Source: JBOGFI01 sp050743365
Lineage (GTDB): Bacteria > Actinomycetota > Acidimicrobiia > IMCC26256 > JACDBD01
DNA: 46,068 nt
Assembly (NCBI GenBank): GCA_050743365.1
Contig: JBOGFI010000231.1
Coordinates: 1-46,068, forward strand
Reading direction: 5' to 3'
Numbering within the stretch: the first letter of the stretch is position 1; every line of letters begins with the position of its first letter. The position numbers and the translations under genes were made by a program. Under the pieces are notes generated by a model. It was not told the origin of the DNA, did no database searches, and saw only the letters and a list, made by a program, of their open reading frames with translations. Positions 16,790-24,529 of the stretch are shown here, in pieces.

Positions 16790-17953
16790 CTATGACCCCT
16801 TGTAATTCAGGATCTCGTGCATCGTCTGCTCGATCTCGACCAGGTCGGCCTGGTCGGCCATGACCCGAGCCAGGTCCTTGTAGGCGCCGGGGATCTCGTC
16901 GAGGAGCGCGCCGGCCCGGTCCCGGTTCCAGGCCCGGCCCTCCATCTGAGCGCGGAGCTCCTCGATCGTGAAGCGCTTCTTGGCCTGGCGGCGGCTGTGG
17001 CGTCGACCGGCGCCGTGGGCACACGACTCGTAGCTCGCCGGGTTCCCGAGGCCCCGGACGATGTGGATGTCGTTGCCCATCGACCCCGGGATCACGCCGT
17101 AGTCGCCCCGCCGGGCCCGGATCGCGCCCTTGCGCGTGATCCAGAGCTCGCGGCCGTCGTGGCTCTCCCGAACCGAGTAGTTGTGATGGCAGTTGATGCG
17201 CCGCACCTCGGAACCCTTCCCGACGAACGTGAAGAGCTCCTGGAGCAACACGTCCATCATCTGCTCGCGGTTGGCAAGGGCGTAGTCCTGTGCCCAGAGC
17301 ATGTCGGCCACGTAGTCGTCGAACTCACCGGTGCCCTCGCAGAAGTACGCGAGGTCGCGGTCCTCGAGCTGGAGACGGGAGCGCTCGGCGACCTTCCGGG
17401 CCCGGCTGATGTGACCAGTGGCGAGCTCGTTGCCGATACCTCGACTCCCGGAGTGAACGACTGCCCATACCCGATCGCGCCCGTCGCGCGCGAGGGCGCC
17501 GAAGTGGTTTCCGGCTCCGAGCGTTCCGAACTGCGTGATCGCCCGTTGCTCCTGCTTGGGGGTGAAGCGCCGTCGCGGTGGATTGCTGGCGAACCAGGCG
17601 CGCCCCGCAGCGGTCCGCCGGTCGTGACCCCGCCCGACACCGGCCGGGATGGAGCGCTCGATCCTCGGGACCAGCGGGTCGAGGCTGTTCGGCAGATCGG
17701 AGGCGGTGAGGTCGGTCTCGACTGCGACCATGCCGCAGGCGATGTCCACGCCAACCGCGGCAGGGATGATGGCGTCGCGCGTCGGGATCACCGACCCGAC
17801 CGTTGCCCCGATGCCGAGGTGCGCGTCGGGCATGAGCGCGACGTGGCCCTCGATGATCGGGAGGCGGCTGGTGCGCTGGGCCTGCGCGACGGTCTGCTCG
17901 TCGATCTCCGACGCCCACGAGATCAGCTTCGGCGCGATCTGCTTCGGAGGCAT
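16790..17953 (-). CDS. rtcB: RtcB RNA ligase (RNA-splicing ligase)
   Basis: GTP- and Mn-dependent ligase joining 2',3'-cyclic phosphate or 3'-phosphate RNA to 5'-OH ends; a tRNA and RNA repair enzyme. 387 aa. Motifs: MPDAHLGIGATVGSVIP, VGVDIACGM (metal Cys73), LGAGNHF, VHSGSRGIGNELA, INCHHNY, VIPGSMGN and SCAHGAGRRHSR, whose His carries GMP. The ATG at 17953 (MPPKQIAPKL) is chosen over an upstream start at 18322 that would run through the thrS start. No archease gene is adjacent. It converges with mshC and diverges from thrS. Confidence 0.95.
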   Translation of the reverse strand: MPPKQIAPKLISWASEIDEQTVAQAQRTSRLPIIEGHVALMPDAHLGIGATVGSVIPTRDAIIPAAVGVDIACGMVAVETDLTASDLPNSLDPLVPRIERSIPAGVGRGHDRRTAAGRAWFASNPPRRRFTPKQEQRAITQFGTLGAGNHFGALARDGRDRVWAVVHSGSRGIGNELATGHISRARKVAERSRLQLEDRDLAYFCEGTGEFDDYVADMLWAQDYALANREQMMDVLLQELFTFVGKGSEVRRINCHHNYSVRESHDGRELWITRKGAIRARRGDYGVIPGSMGNDIHIVRGLGNPASYESCAHGAGRRHSRRQAKKRFTIEELRAQMEGRAWNRDRAGALLDEIPGAYKDLARVMADQADLVEIEQTMHEILNYKGS

Positions 17954-18004
17954 ACCTCTAGTCTCCCGCGACTTATCGGCCGCCGAACCGGAAATCCCCA
18001 CTGG

Positions 18005-18010
18005 TATCGT
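18005..18010 (+). promoter_or_regulatory. thrS -10-like box
   Basis: TATCGT (TANNNT) lies 10 nt before the thrS ATG in the short divergent space between rtcB and thrS. No clear -35 is seen. Confidence 0.35.
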
Positions 18011-18020
18011 CGCTCGGGAC

Positions 18021-19991
18021 ATGGCCAACCCGATCAAGATCACGCTGCCTGACGGATCGCAGCGCGAGTACCCCGCAGGCACCACGCCGGGCGACATCGC
18101 GGCGTCGATCGGGAAGGGCCTGGCCAAGGCCGCGATCGCTGCCAAGGTCGACGGCAAATGGGCCGACCTCGTCCGGCCCATCGACCACGACGCCAGCGTC
18201 GCGATCGTCACTTCCGACAGCGACGAGGGACGCGAGGTCCTCCGGCACTCGACGGCCCACGTGATGGCCCAGGCGGTCACCGATCTGTTCCCGGGGGCGA
18301 AGTACGCCATCGGTCCGGCCATCGCCGACGGCTTCTACTACGACTTCGAGCTTCCCGACGGCATCCACTTCAGCGAGGACGACCTCGAGCGCATCGAGGC
18401 GCGCATGCGCGAGATCGTCCATGCTGATCAGCCGTTCGAGCGCGAGGAGGTTGGGCGAGACGCCGGGCTCACGCTCTTCGCCGACCAGCCGTACAAGGTC
18501 GAGATCATCGAGCGGGTCGACCCCGAGGACTCTTCCGAGGTGGGGGAGGGGGAGGTCATCTCCGTCTACCGCAACCGCCGCGACGGCGACGACCCGTTCG
18601 TCGATCTGTGCCGGGGCCCGCACGTGCCGTCGACCAAGCGACTCGGGCCGTTCAAGCTCATGAAGGTCGCCGGCGCCTACTGGCGGGGCGACGAGCGCCG
18701 CCCGATGCTCCAACGGATCTACGGCACCGCCTGGGAATCGAAGGCGGCGCTCGACGATCACCTCCACCGGCTCGAGGAGGCGGAGCGCCGCGACCATCGC
18801 CGGCTCGGCAGCGAGCTCGATCTGTTCTCCTTCCCGGAGGAGCTGGGCGCGGGTTTGGCGGTCTGGCACCCGAAGGGCGCGATCGTCCGCAAGGTCATGG
18901 AGGACTTCTCCCGCGCCGAGCACGAGCGGGCCGGCTACCAGTTCGTGTTCAGCCCCCACATCGCCCGCTCGACGCTGTGGGAGACCAGCGGGCACCTCGA
19001 CTTCTACGCCGACGCCATGTACCCGCCCATGGAGGTGGAAGGGGCGAAGTACTACCCGAAGCCGATGAACTGCCCGTTCCACATCCTCATCTACCGCAGC
19101 CACCTGCGGTCGTACCGCGAGCTCCCGATCAAGTTCTTCGAGCTCGGCACCGTCTACCGGTTCGAGCGCTCGGGCGTGCTCCACGGGCTCCTGCGGGTCC
19201 GCGGCATGACCCAGGACGACAGCCACATCTTCTGCGAGCGATCCCAGATCGTCGACGTCTTGCGGGAGCTGCTCGACTTCGTGCTCTCCGTCCTGCGCGC
19301 GTTCGGGTTCACCGAGTTCGAGGCCGAGGTCTCGACGAGGCCCGAGGAGAAGTCGGTCGGCGCCGACGCCGACTGGGACCTCGCGACCCAGGCGCTGTTC
19401 GACGCGATCGAAGGATCGGGACTCGAGTACGAGGTGGCCGAGGGCGAGGGCGCGTTCTACGGGCCCAAGATCGACGTCCACCTGCGTGACGCGATCGGGA
19501 GGCGCTGGCAGTTGTCGACGCTCCAGGTCGACTTCCAGGAGCCACAGCGATTCGAGCTCGCGTACGTCGGCTCCGACAACGAGCGACACCGGCCGATCAT
19601 GATCCACCGGGCGCTGTTCGGGTCGATCGAGCGCTTCTTCGCCATCCTCGTCGAGCACTACGCGGGCGCGTTCCCGACGTGGCTGGCGCCGGTGCAGGTC
19701 GTCGTGCTGCCGGTGGCCGAGCGTCACCAGCCCTACGCGTTCCGCGTCGCCGACCGGCTATGGGCCGAGGGCTTCCGCGCCGAGCTCGTCGACGCCGCCA
19801 CCGACACGCTCGGCGCACGGGTGCGGCGCGCCAAGCACCAGAAGGTCCCGCACGTGCTCGTCGCGGGCGACGAGGACGCCGAGGCGGGGACGGTCGGCCT
19901 CAACCGGCGGGGGAGCGACCGGGCCGAGCGAGGGGTCCCGCTCGACGACTTCGTCGACCAGCTCGCCGCCGAGGTTGCCGAACGCGCATGA
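18021..19991 (+). CDS. thrS: Threonyl-tRNA synthetase
   Basis: Charges tRNA-Thr. 656 aa, full length. Order: N-terminal TGS-like domain (IKITLPDGSQREYPAG), second additional (editing-like) domain (EVLRHSTAHVMAQAV, YYDFELPDG), class II catalytic core (NCPFHILIYRSHLRSYRELP with zinc-site residues; RVRGMTQDDSHIFC) and C-terminal anticodon domain (APVQVVVLPVAERHQPY). The ATG at 18021 has the right N-terminus. The stop overlaps the HIT gene start (ATGA). In mycobacteria thrS-HIT-pgsA-patA-pimA are consecutive; here the mobile element and fusA2 separate the two halves. Confidence 0.97.
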   Translation: MANPIKITLPDGSQREYPAGTTPGDIAASIGKGLAKAAIAAKVDGKWADLVRPIDHDASVAIVTSDSDEGREVLRHSTAHVMAQAVTDLFPGAKYAIGPAIADGFYYDFELPDGIHFSEDDLERIEARMREIVHADQPFEREEVGRDAGLTLFADQPYKVEIIERVDPEDSSEVGEGEVISVYRNRRDGDDPFVDLCRGPHVPSTKRLGPFKLMKVAGAYWRGDERRPMLQRIYGTAWESKAALDDHLHRLEEAERRDHRRLGSELDLFSFPEELGAGLAVWHPKGAIVRKVMEDFSRAEHERAGYQFVFSPHIARSTLWETSGHLDFYADAMYPPMEVEGAKYYPKPMNCPFHILIYRSHLRSYRELPIKFFELGTVYRFERSGVLHGLLRVRGMTQDDSHIFCERSQIVDVLRELLDFVLSVLRAFGFTEFEAEVSTRPEEKSVGADADWDLATQALFDAIEGSGLEYEVAEGEGAFYGPKIDVHLRDAIGRRWQLSTLQVDFQEPQRFELAYVGSDNERHRPIMIHRALFGSIERFFAILVEHYAGAFPTWLAPVQVVVLPVAERHQPYAFRVADRLWAEGFRAELVDAATDTLGARVRRAKHQKVPHVLVAGDEDAEAGTVGLNRRGSDRAERGVPLDDFVDQLAAEVAERA

Positions 19992-20485
19992 GCCTCGAAC
20001 GCATCTGGGCCGGCTGGCGTGTGCCCTACATCGAGGGCGTGACGGCGGGCCCCGGTGAGCACGACGCTTGCCTCTTCTGCGACCTCGCCGCCGCCGCCCC
20101 CGACGAGGCACTGGTCCTGGCGCGTGATGATCTCGTCTTCGCGGTGATGAACGCCTACCCCTACGTGTCGGGCCACCTCATGCTCGCGCCGCTGCGCCAC
20201 GAGGCCGACCTCGAGGGGCTCACCGCCGGCGAGGCGGCCGCGCTCATGACGATGACCCAGCGGGCCACCGCCGCGCTCAAGTCCGCCTACCGACCCGACG
20301 GGCTCAACGTGGGCGCCAACTTCGGCCGGGCCGCCGGTGCGGGGGTGCCCGGTCACGTGCACCTCCACGCACTGCCGCGCTGGAACGGCGACACCAACTT
20401 CATGACCACGGTGGCCGAGGCCCGGGTGCTTCCCGAGGACCTGCGCACGAGCTGGCAGAGGCTCCGCGCCGCCTGGCCTCGGTAG
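19988..20485 (+). CDS. HIT-family hydrolase/phosphorylase (Ap4A-type)
   Basis: 165-aa histidine-triad protein. FCDLAAAA near residue 27, NAYPYVSGHLMLAPLRHEADL, VGANFGRAAGAG and the triad GVPGHVHLHALPRWNGDTNF are visible. Members encoded next to thrS and pgsA in mycobacteria (Rv2613c) are Ap4A phosphorylases; the same role is likely from synteny but not proven. Overlaps thrS by 4 nt, so translational coupling is likely. Confidence 0.88.
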   Translation: MSLERIWAGWRVPYIEGVTAGPGEHDACLFCDLAAAAPDEALVLARDDLVFAVMNAYPYVSGHLMLAPLRHEADLEGLTAGEAAALMTMTQRATAALKSAYRPDGLNVGANFGRAAGAGVPGHVHLHALPRWNGDTNFMTTVAEARVLPEDLRTSWQRLRAAWPR

Positions 20486-20488
20486 CGT
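20483..20488 (+). promoter_or_regulatory. -10-like box before the membrane-protein gene
   Basis: TAGCGT overlaps the HIT stop and lies 7 nt before the ATG at 20496. It favours the ATG at 20496 over GTG at 20487 or 20493. Confidence 0.35.
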
Positions 20489-20495
20489 GCCCGTG

Positions 20496-20993
20496 ATGGC
20501 CGACGACGAGCTTCCCGAGGACCTCGACGTGACCGCCTTCGTCGGTCCCTACGTCTTCCCCAACATCACCCGCCGCCGCATCCCCGGCGCGATGTACGCG
20601 GCGCTGGCGCTGGCGTGCCTCGTCGCCTGGGCGGCGACGGAGAACGGCGGGTTGCTCGCCGCCGCCGCGATCCTCGCCGTCATCAGCGCCTACCACTTCA
20701 GCGCCAGCTGGGACGTCAAGGTCGACGAGACCCGGGCGCTCGTGGTGGCGACCCGCACGGTGGGGTTCGCCGTCGGGCATGCCTCCGCCCAGCTGGCGTG
20801 GCGCGGGCTGCGCAGCCGGCCCGCGTGGCGGATCCTCCTGTACAGCGCCGACGAGCCCCCGTCGATGCGGGGCCTCGTCGAGCTCGACGCCGTCGACGGC
20901 CGCGTGCTCGGCGAGTACACCGAGCCCAACCCCGAGGACTGGTCGCAGTACGGATTGGGCCTTTCTGCTGGTCAGGGCCAAGATAACACATAG
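20496..20993 (+). CDS. Small membrane protein, C-terminus rewritten by integration
   Basis: 165-aa protein with two adjacent hydrophobic helices (about residues 31-48 and 52-67) and a soluble C-terminal part (DVKVDETRALVVATRTVGFAVG...). No family recognised; it sits where thrS-HIT-pgsA loci often carry a small membrane gene. The mobile element has inserted at its 3' end. The last shared residues NPEDWSQYGL are now followed by GLSAGQGQDNT and a stop supplied by the element, while the ancestral end (L-DSTKPSPPRSGR, stop at 30727-30729) lies beyond the right repeat. The protein therefore keeps all but its last dozen residues, and function is probably preserved. Confidence 0.75.
   Translation: MADDELPEDLDVTAFVGPYVFPNITRRRIPGAMYAALALACLVAWAATENGGLLAAAAILAVISAYHFSASWDVKVDETRALVVATRTVGFAVGHASAQLAWRGLRSRPAWRILLYSADEPPSMRGLVELDAVDGRVLGEYTEPNPEDWSQYGLGLSAGQGQDNT
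20927..20953 (+). repeat. attL: 27-bp core direct repeat
   Basis: Identical to 30660-30686. It begins CAACCCCGAGG and ends CGCAGTACGG, and encodes the N-P-E-D-W-S-Q-Y-G end of the membrane protein. Flanking bases differ immediately (GAGCC before and ATTGGG after), so the core is exactly delimited. Confidence 0.88.
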
Positions 20994-21001
20994 CACAACG
21001 C

Positions 21002-21016
21002 TATACGAGGTATAAT
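21002..21016 (+). promoter_or_regulatory. Integrase promoter with overlapping dyad
   Basis: TATAAT at 21011-21016, a perfect -10 hexamer, lies 8 nt before the integrase ATG. TATAC-GAG-GTATA (21002-21014) is a perfect 5-bp inverted repeat overlapping it, a plausible operator for autorepression or a repressor. This stretch is distinctly AT-richer than the surroundings. No good -35 is seen. Confidence 0.5.
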
Positions 21017-21024
21017 CCAGGGCC

Positions 21025-21906
21025 ATGGGAGGCGACGAGACCGAGGCGCTCCTTACCAGCTGGGGGCTCGCCCTCCACGACCACGCCCAATCCACCCGCG
21101 CCCTCTACGCCGACGCCGTCCGTCGCTTCGCCCGCTGGCTCCCCGAGGGCCGCAGCCTCCTCGACGTGACCCGCCCGGACGCCGAGGCCTACTTCGCCGA
21201 CCAGCGGGACCGTGGGCTCGCCCAGGCCACCATCAGGAGCCGCTGGATCGCCCTGCGGTCCTTCTACGGCTGGCTGCTCGGCGAGGACGAGATCCCGGCC
21301 TCCCCGCTGACCAAGGTCAACGTCGGCCGCGCCGAGCCGCCCCCGCCAGACGTGCCCGCCGACGACGCCCTCGAGCTCCTCTTCAAGTCGCTCGCCGGCC
21401 GGGACTTCTACGAGCGGCGCGACCTGGCCATGGTGCGGGTCGCCGCCGCCACCGGCCTGCGCATCGGTGAGCTCTGCGCCCTCGAGGTCGGCGACGTCGA
21501 CCTGCGGACCCGGACCCTGCTCGTCCGCCACGGCAAAGGCGACCGGCCGCGTCTGGCCCGCATGGACCCGGCGACCGGCGCCGTCCTCGACCGGTACCTC
21601 CGTGCTCGGGCTCGTCACCGCCTCGCACACCTCGGCGCGCTCTGGCTCTCCCGGTTCGGGCCGTTCGGGCGTAAGGGCGCCATGGCGATGCTCAAGCGCC
21701 GCTGCGAGCACGCCGGTGTGCCGGCTATCCGATGGCACCAGCTCCGCCACCGTTTCGCGCACGCGTGGCTCCGGGCCGGCGGCCAGGAAGGCGACCTCGC
21801 CCGGCTCGGCGGCTGGACCGACCCGGCCATCATGCGGCGGTACGGGAGCGCGCTGGCGAGCGAGCGGGCCCTCGACGCCTACGACGAGCTCGGCGGCGTG
21901 CTGTGA
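21025..21906 (+). CDS. int: Tyrosine recombinase (integrase)
   Basis: 293-aa site-specific recombinase. An N-terminal SAM-like core-binding domain (residues about 1-90, STRALYADAVRRFARWL) is followed by the catalytic domain. Catalytic set: Arg146 (TGLRIGEL), Lys171 (RHGKGDRPR), His238 and Arg241 (WHQLRHRFAH), Trp264 in place of the second His (LGGW), and the nucleophile Tyr273 (MRRYGS). All are present, so it looks active. It lacks the arm-binding domain of larger phage integrases and is XerC-sized. Encoded 71 nt from attL and reading into the element. Its stop overlaps the next gene's GTG. Confidence 0.95.
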   Translation: MGGDETEALLTSWGLALHDHAQSTRALYADAVRRFARWLPEGRSLLDVTRPDAEAYFADQRDRGLAQATIRSRWIALRSFYGWLLGEDEIPASPLTKVNVGRAEPPPPDVPADDALELLFKSLAGRDFYERRDLAMVRVAAATGLRIGELCALEVGDVDLRTRTLLVRHGKGDRPRLARMDPATGAVLDRYLRARARHRLAHLGALWLSRFGPFGRKGAMAMLKRRCEHAGVPAIRWHQLRHRFAHAWLRAGGQEGDLARLGGWTDPAIMRRYGSALASERALDAYDELGGVL

Positions 21907-22364
21907 AACGACCGTGGTGGGAGGGCGATCACCTCGACGCCAAAGGCCGTGCATTCCTCGCCGAGTTCATCATCAGTGATCCGGCGGCACGGGCGCACAT
22001 TTTCGCCAGCCAGGTCGCCGATCTCAGCCAGCCACGCGGTCCGGGTCGCCGGGCGGTCGTTGAGGTGCGCTGCAAGAGGTGCAAGAAGCTGCTCGCCCAA
22101 GTCGAGGACAACCCCTACGGGCTCCTGCTCATCGCCATATCGAGGGTCCCGGCTGCCCCTGAGGTTGCCCTCGCCCGCGACGGCAAGAGCGCGTACCTGC
22201 GGGACGTCGATCTCCTCGACTTCGAGAACCCACATGGCGACCATCGGCCCCCCGTCGAGGTGCGCTGCCGCCACCACGGTTCCCACGGGCTCGACCGCGA
22301 CGAGCTGCTGAAGGCCGCCCGCCGCGCGAAGCGGGAAGGCGCGCGCCGAGTGAAATCCGCCTAG
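21903..22364 (+). CDS. Unknown protein with Cys/His pairs, coupled to int
   Basis: 153 aa, not recognised. It has CKRC (C57, C60) and a later CRHHGSH (C122, H124, H125, H128) that together resemble a split zinc ribbon. The tail is rich in Lys/Arg (KAARRAKREGARRVKSA), suggesting nucleic-acid contact. The GTG at 21903 overlaps the integrase stop by 4 nt (GTGA), which implies coupled expression. Position suggests a role with the integrase, for example directionality, but nothing in the sequence proves it. Confidence 0.7.
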   Translation: MKRPWWEGDHLDAKGRAFLAEFIISDPAARAHIFASQVADLSQPRGPGRRAVVEVRCKRCKKLLAQVEDNPYGLLLIAISRVPAAPEVALARDGKSAYLRDVDLLDFENPHGDHRPPVEVRCRHHGSHGLDRDELLKAARRAKREGARRVKSA

Positions 22365-22394
22365 AGCACAGCGGCGCCGTGTTACGGTGTGCTC
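22364..22394 (+). promoter_or_regulatory. Dyad before the helicase operon
   Basis: Perfect 7-bp inverted repeat GAGCACA (22364-22370) and TGTGCTC (22388-22394), 17 nt apart, just upstream of TAAGTT (22396-22401), a TANNNT-type box. Could be an operator or a weak terminator; evidence is thin. Confidence 0.3.
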
Positions 22395-22412
22395 GTAAGT
22401 TGATGGCCCGGT

Positions 22413-22811
22413 TTGACGGACCAACTCCCCGGATGGGCGCGGGAACCCGAGAGGGTGTTGGTCCTCACCTTGCCCACCGAGCTCACTCCCACCGAGCGGA
22501 CCGTGCGGGCGCGCCTGGCCGCCCACAAGATGCACGCCGCTCACGACTCGCGCGACGTCACCGCGGCCGCTCGAGCAGCGTTCCTCAAACGGTTCGAGCA
22601 CGAGGTCGACCCCGAGGGGATCTTGCCCGAGCACGAACGTGCTCGGCGCGCTGAGCACGCCCGCAAGGCCTACTTCGTCGGGCTCGCCCTAAAGAGCGCG
22701 CAGGCGCGCCGGAAGGCCCATGACGCGACGAACGCCGGCCCCTCCACTGGCCGGCGCTCGCCCAACACCGACACCGGGGCATCACCCCCCGATGTGCGCT
22801 GCAGAGCGTAG
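22413..22811 (+). CDS. Conserved-looking small helical protein, unknown function
   Basis: Up to 132 aa. The segment LTPTERTVRARLAAHKMHAAHD...AFLKRFEHEVDPEGILPEHERARRAEHARKAYFVGLALKSA reads like a small helical protein I associate from memory with actinobacterial mobile elements, often beside replication genes; no function is known to me. TTG at 22413 is the earliest start after an in-frame stop; GTG at 22455, preceded by GAGAGG, is a good alternative. The C-terminal 40 residues are low-complexity and overlap the helicase start by 20 nt. Confidence 0.65.
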   Translation: MTDQLPGWAREPERVLVLTLPTELTPTERTVRARLAAHKMHAAHDSRDVTAAARAAFLKRFEHEVDPEGILPEHERARRAEHARKAYFVGLALKSAQARRKAHDATNAGPSTGRRSPNTDTGASPPDVRCRA

Positions 22812-23982
22812 CCCCGCGGCCGACCGCGAGACGGTCGGCGGTCTCCGAGCCCGCCTCGGCCTGTCCACAGTCGGGCGCCTCCCCAGCCTCGAGGAACTCC
22901 ATCGGCGCGTCGACCCGCAGCACGAGCCCGACCCGCACAAGCGCCTCGAAGCGTCGATCGCGGTCAGCGAGCACTACCGGCAGCAGCGCGCCGAACGCAG
23001 TAGCGACGTCGCCGAGGCGCCGGGGGATGGTCAGGCACCTACCGACCGGCTCCGGTCCCGACTCCATGTCGGCGCCGCCGTCTGTTCCCTGCCAGCACTG
23101 CGTCCCCTCGTCGCCGGGCTCCTGTTCCTCCCCGGCGAGAGCGTCGTCTACGCACCCCCGAAGGCCTGCAAGACATTCTTCACCCTCCATCTGGCGCTGT
23201 CGGTCGCAGCCGGCCGGCCGTTCATGGGACGGCCTGTCGCCCAAGGGAAGGTGCTCTACATCGCCGCCGAGGGCGTTGGCGGTCTCGGCGCCCGCGTCCA
23301 CGCCTGGCGCGAATACCACCACGTCGACGACCTCGACGGCGCCGCGTTCCTGACCACCGCCGTCAACCTCTTCGACCCCGGCGCCGTCACCGCGCTCTGC
23401 GAGCTCCTCGACGAGTGGGAACCGACCCTCACCGTCGTCGACACGCTCGCCCGTTGCTCGACCGGTGCCGACGAAAACAGTGCTCGCGACATGGGACGAG
23501 TGGTCGACTCCATCGACACGATCCGGGACCGCACCGGCGGCCACGTCGCCAACGTCCACCACGCAGGCAAGGACACGACGAAGGGGATGCGCGGCTCCAC
23601 TGCGCTCCTCGGCGCCGTCGACACCGTCATCAAGCTCTCAGGGGACACACAGGCCCTCAAGGTCGAAGTCACCGACCAGAAGGACACCGAGCCGCTCTCG
23701 CCGTGGTGGTGTCGGCTGACCCCCGCCGGCGGGAGCGCCGTCATCGAGCTGTGCGCCGACTCCGACATCTTCACCGGGGCGCAAGTGACAGTTCTCGAAG
23801 CCCTGTCGGCGCTGCCAGCCGAGGACCGCACCGCGAGCAAGTGGCAGGCCATGGCCGAGGACTTCGGAGTGGCTCGCCGGACGTTCTTCGAAGCCAAGAA
23901 GCAGCTACTCATCCGGGGACGCGTCACCGGTGACGGAGGTCGCGGGGCGCTCTACCACCCGGCCGAGGACGACCCGCGATGA
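22792..23982 (+). CDS. RepA-like AAA ATPase / replicative helicase
   Basis: 396 aa. Residues 1-100 are a variable N-terminus. The RecA-fold core has Walker A APPKACKT (121-128), YIAAEG (157-162), Walker B LTVVDTLAR (213-221), and HHAGKDTTKGMRGSTALLGAVDTVI (split here into 256-268 and 269-280), the signature of RepA/DnaB-like hexameric helicases of plasmids and small phages. The C-terminal part (about 340-390) looks like a winged helix. It probably drives replication of the excised element. The ATG at 22792 is preferred to 22720, which lies well inside the previous gene. It is immediately followed by the iteron-rich gap. Confidence 0.85.
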   Translation: MCAAERSPAADRETVGGLRARLGLSTVGRLPSLEELHRRVDPQHEPDPHKRLEASIAVSEHYRQQRAERSSDVAEAPGDGQAPTDRLRSRLHVGAAVCSLPALRPLVAGLLFLPGESVVYAPPKACKTFFTLHLALSVAAGRPFMGRPVAQGKVLYIAAEGVGGLGARVHAWREYHHVDDLDGAAFLTTAVNLFDPGAVTALCELLDEWEPTLTVVDTLARCSTGADENSARDMGRVVDSIDTIRDRTGGHVANVHHAGKDTTKGMRGSTALLGAVDTVIKLSGDTQALKVEVTDQKDTEPLSPWWCRLTPAGGSAVIELCADSDIFTGAQVTVLEALSALPAEDRTASKWQAMAEDFGVARRTFFEAKKQLLIRGRVTGDGGRGALYHPAEDDPR

Positions 23983-24024
23983 GTGCGGTTCGGTGCATGC
24001 ACAGAACCCTGGTACGCGGCTTGG

Positions 24025-24148
24025 TCGCGATCGCTAGGTGCAAGGTGCAGGTGGGTGCCTATAGGCACCCCCACCTGCACGCACCTTCGGCACCACCCGT
24101 GAGTGCACTGCACCTACGTCTGCACCTATCTGCACCTAGCGACCGCGA
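24025..24148. other. Iteron- and palindrome-rich candidate replication origin
   Basis: Non-coding gap of 178 nt after the helicase gene. Outer arms TCGCGATCGCTAGGTGCA (24025-24042) and TGCACCTAGCGACCGCGA (24131-24148) pair with one mismatch. Inside lie the perfect palindrome GTGCCTATAGGCAC (24055-24068), flanked by GTGCAGGTG (24045-24053) and CACCTGCAC (24072-24080), and three direct TGCACCTA repeats at 24109, 24121 and 24131 (spacing 12 and 10). TGCACC/GGTGCA occurs six times between 23992 and 24136. The arrangement is typical of Rep-bound iterons; origin function is inferred. Confidence 0.65.
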
Positions 24149-24160
24149 GGCGCGCGCACC

Positions 24161-24433
24161 ATGACTCCGCCTCGCGACGACGGCCGCCCCACCGCCGACT
24201 ACGCCATGACGATCGGCTGGCTCACCGCCCTCGAACACAACGACGACGAGAGCGCCGAAGCCATCATCGCCGAGGCCAACCCGGTCGAACTCGCCAAGCA
24301 CGTCGCCCGCCTGTTCGTGACCGTGCTCGCCCACGCCCACGAGGAACACGGCTGCACCTGGACCCTTAGCTACCTGCTGCGCAGCTACGGGTTGGAGGCG
24401 GCCCGGCGCGCCGCCGCCGAGGGCGGGCAATGA
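24161..24433 (+). CDS. Small unknown protein downstream of the origin
   Basis: 90 aa, acidic and helical (MTIGWLTALEHNDDESAEAIIAEANPVELA in two parts, then VTVLAHAHEEHGCTWTLSYLLRSYGLEAARR). No family recognised. ATG at 24161, 12 nt after the right arm of the dyad, with GAGG at 24146-24149. Codon pattern is GC-rich at third positions like its neighbours, supporting a real gene. Confidence 0.65.
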   Translation: MTPPRDDGRPTADYAMTIGWLTALEHNDDESAEAIIAEANPVELAKHVARLFVTVLAHAHEEHGCTWTLSYLLRSYGLEAARRAAAEGGQ

Positions 24434-24529
24434 GGACCCGGGGGGGATCAAATCGCTACGTCGTTCAATCACAGATGACCCCGCAAATCGCTCGCACGCA
24501 ATTGATGTTCGTACCTTAGGAACGCCGCG

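Noticed and set aside
20900..21000. tRNA gene as integration target
   Set aside because: No cloverleaf or CCA-like 3' end at either repeat; the core reads as codons of the membrane-protein gene.
23983..24160. CRISPR array
   Set aside because: Repeats are only 6-8 bp, lie in both orientations and have spacers of 2-4 nt; they look like iterons, not CRISPR repeats.
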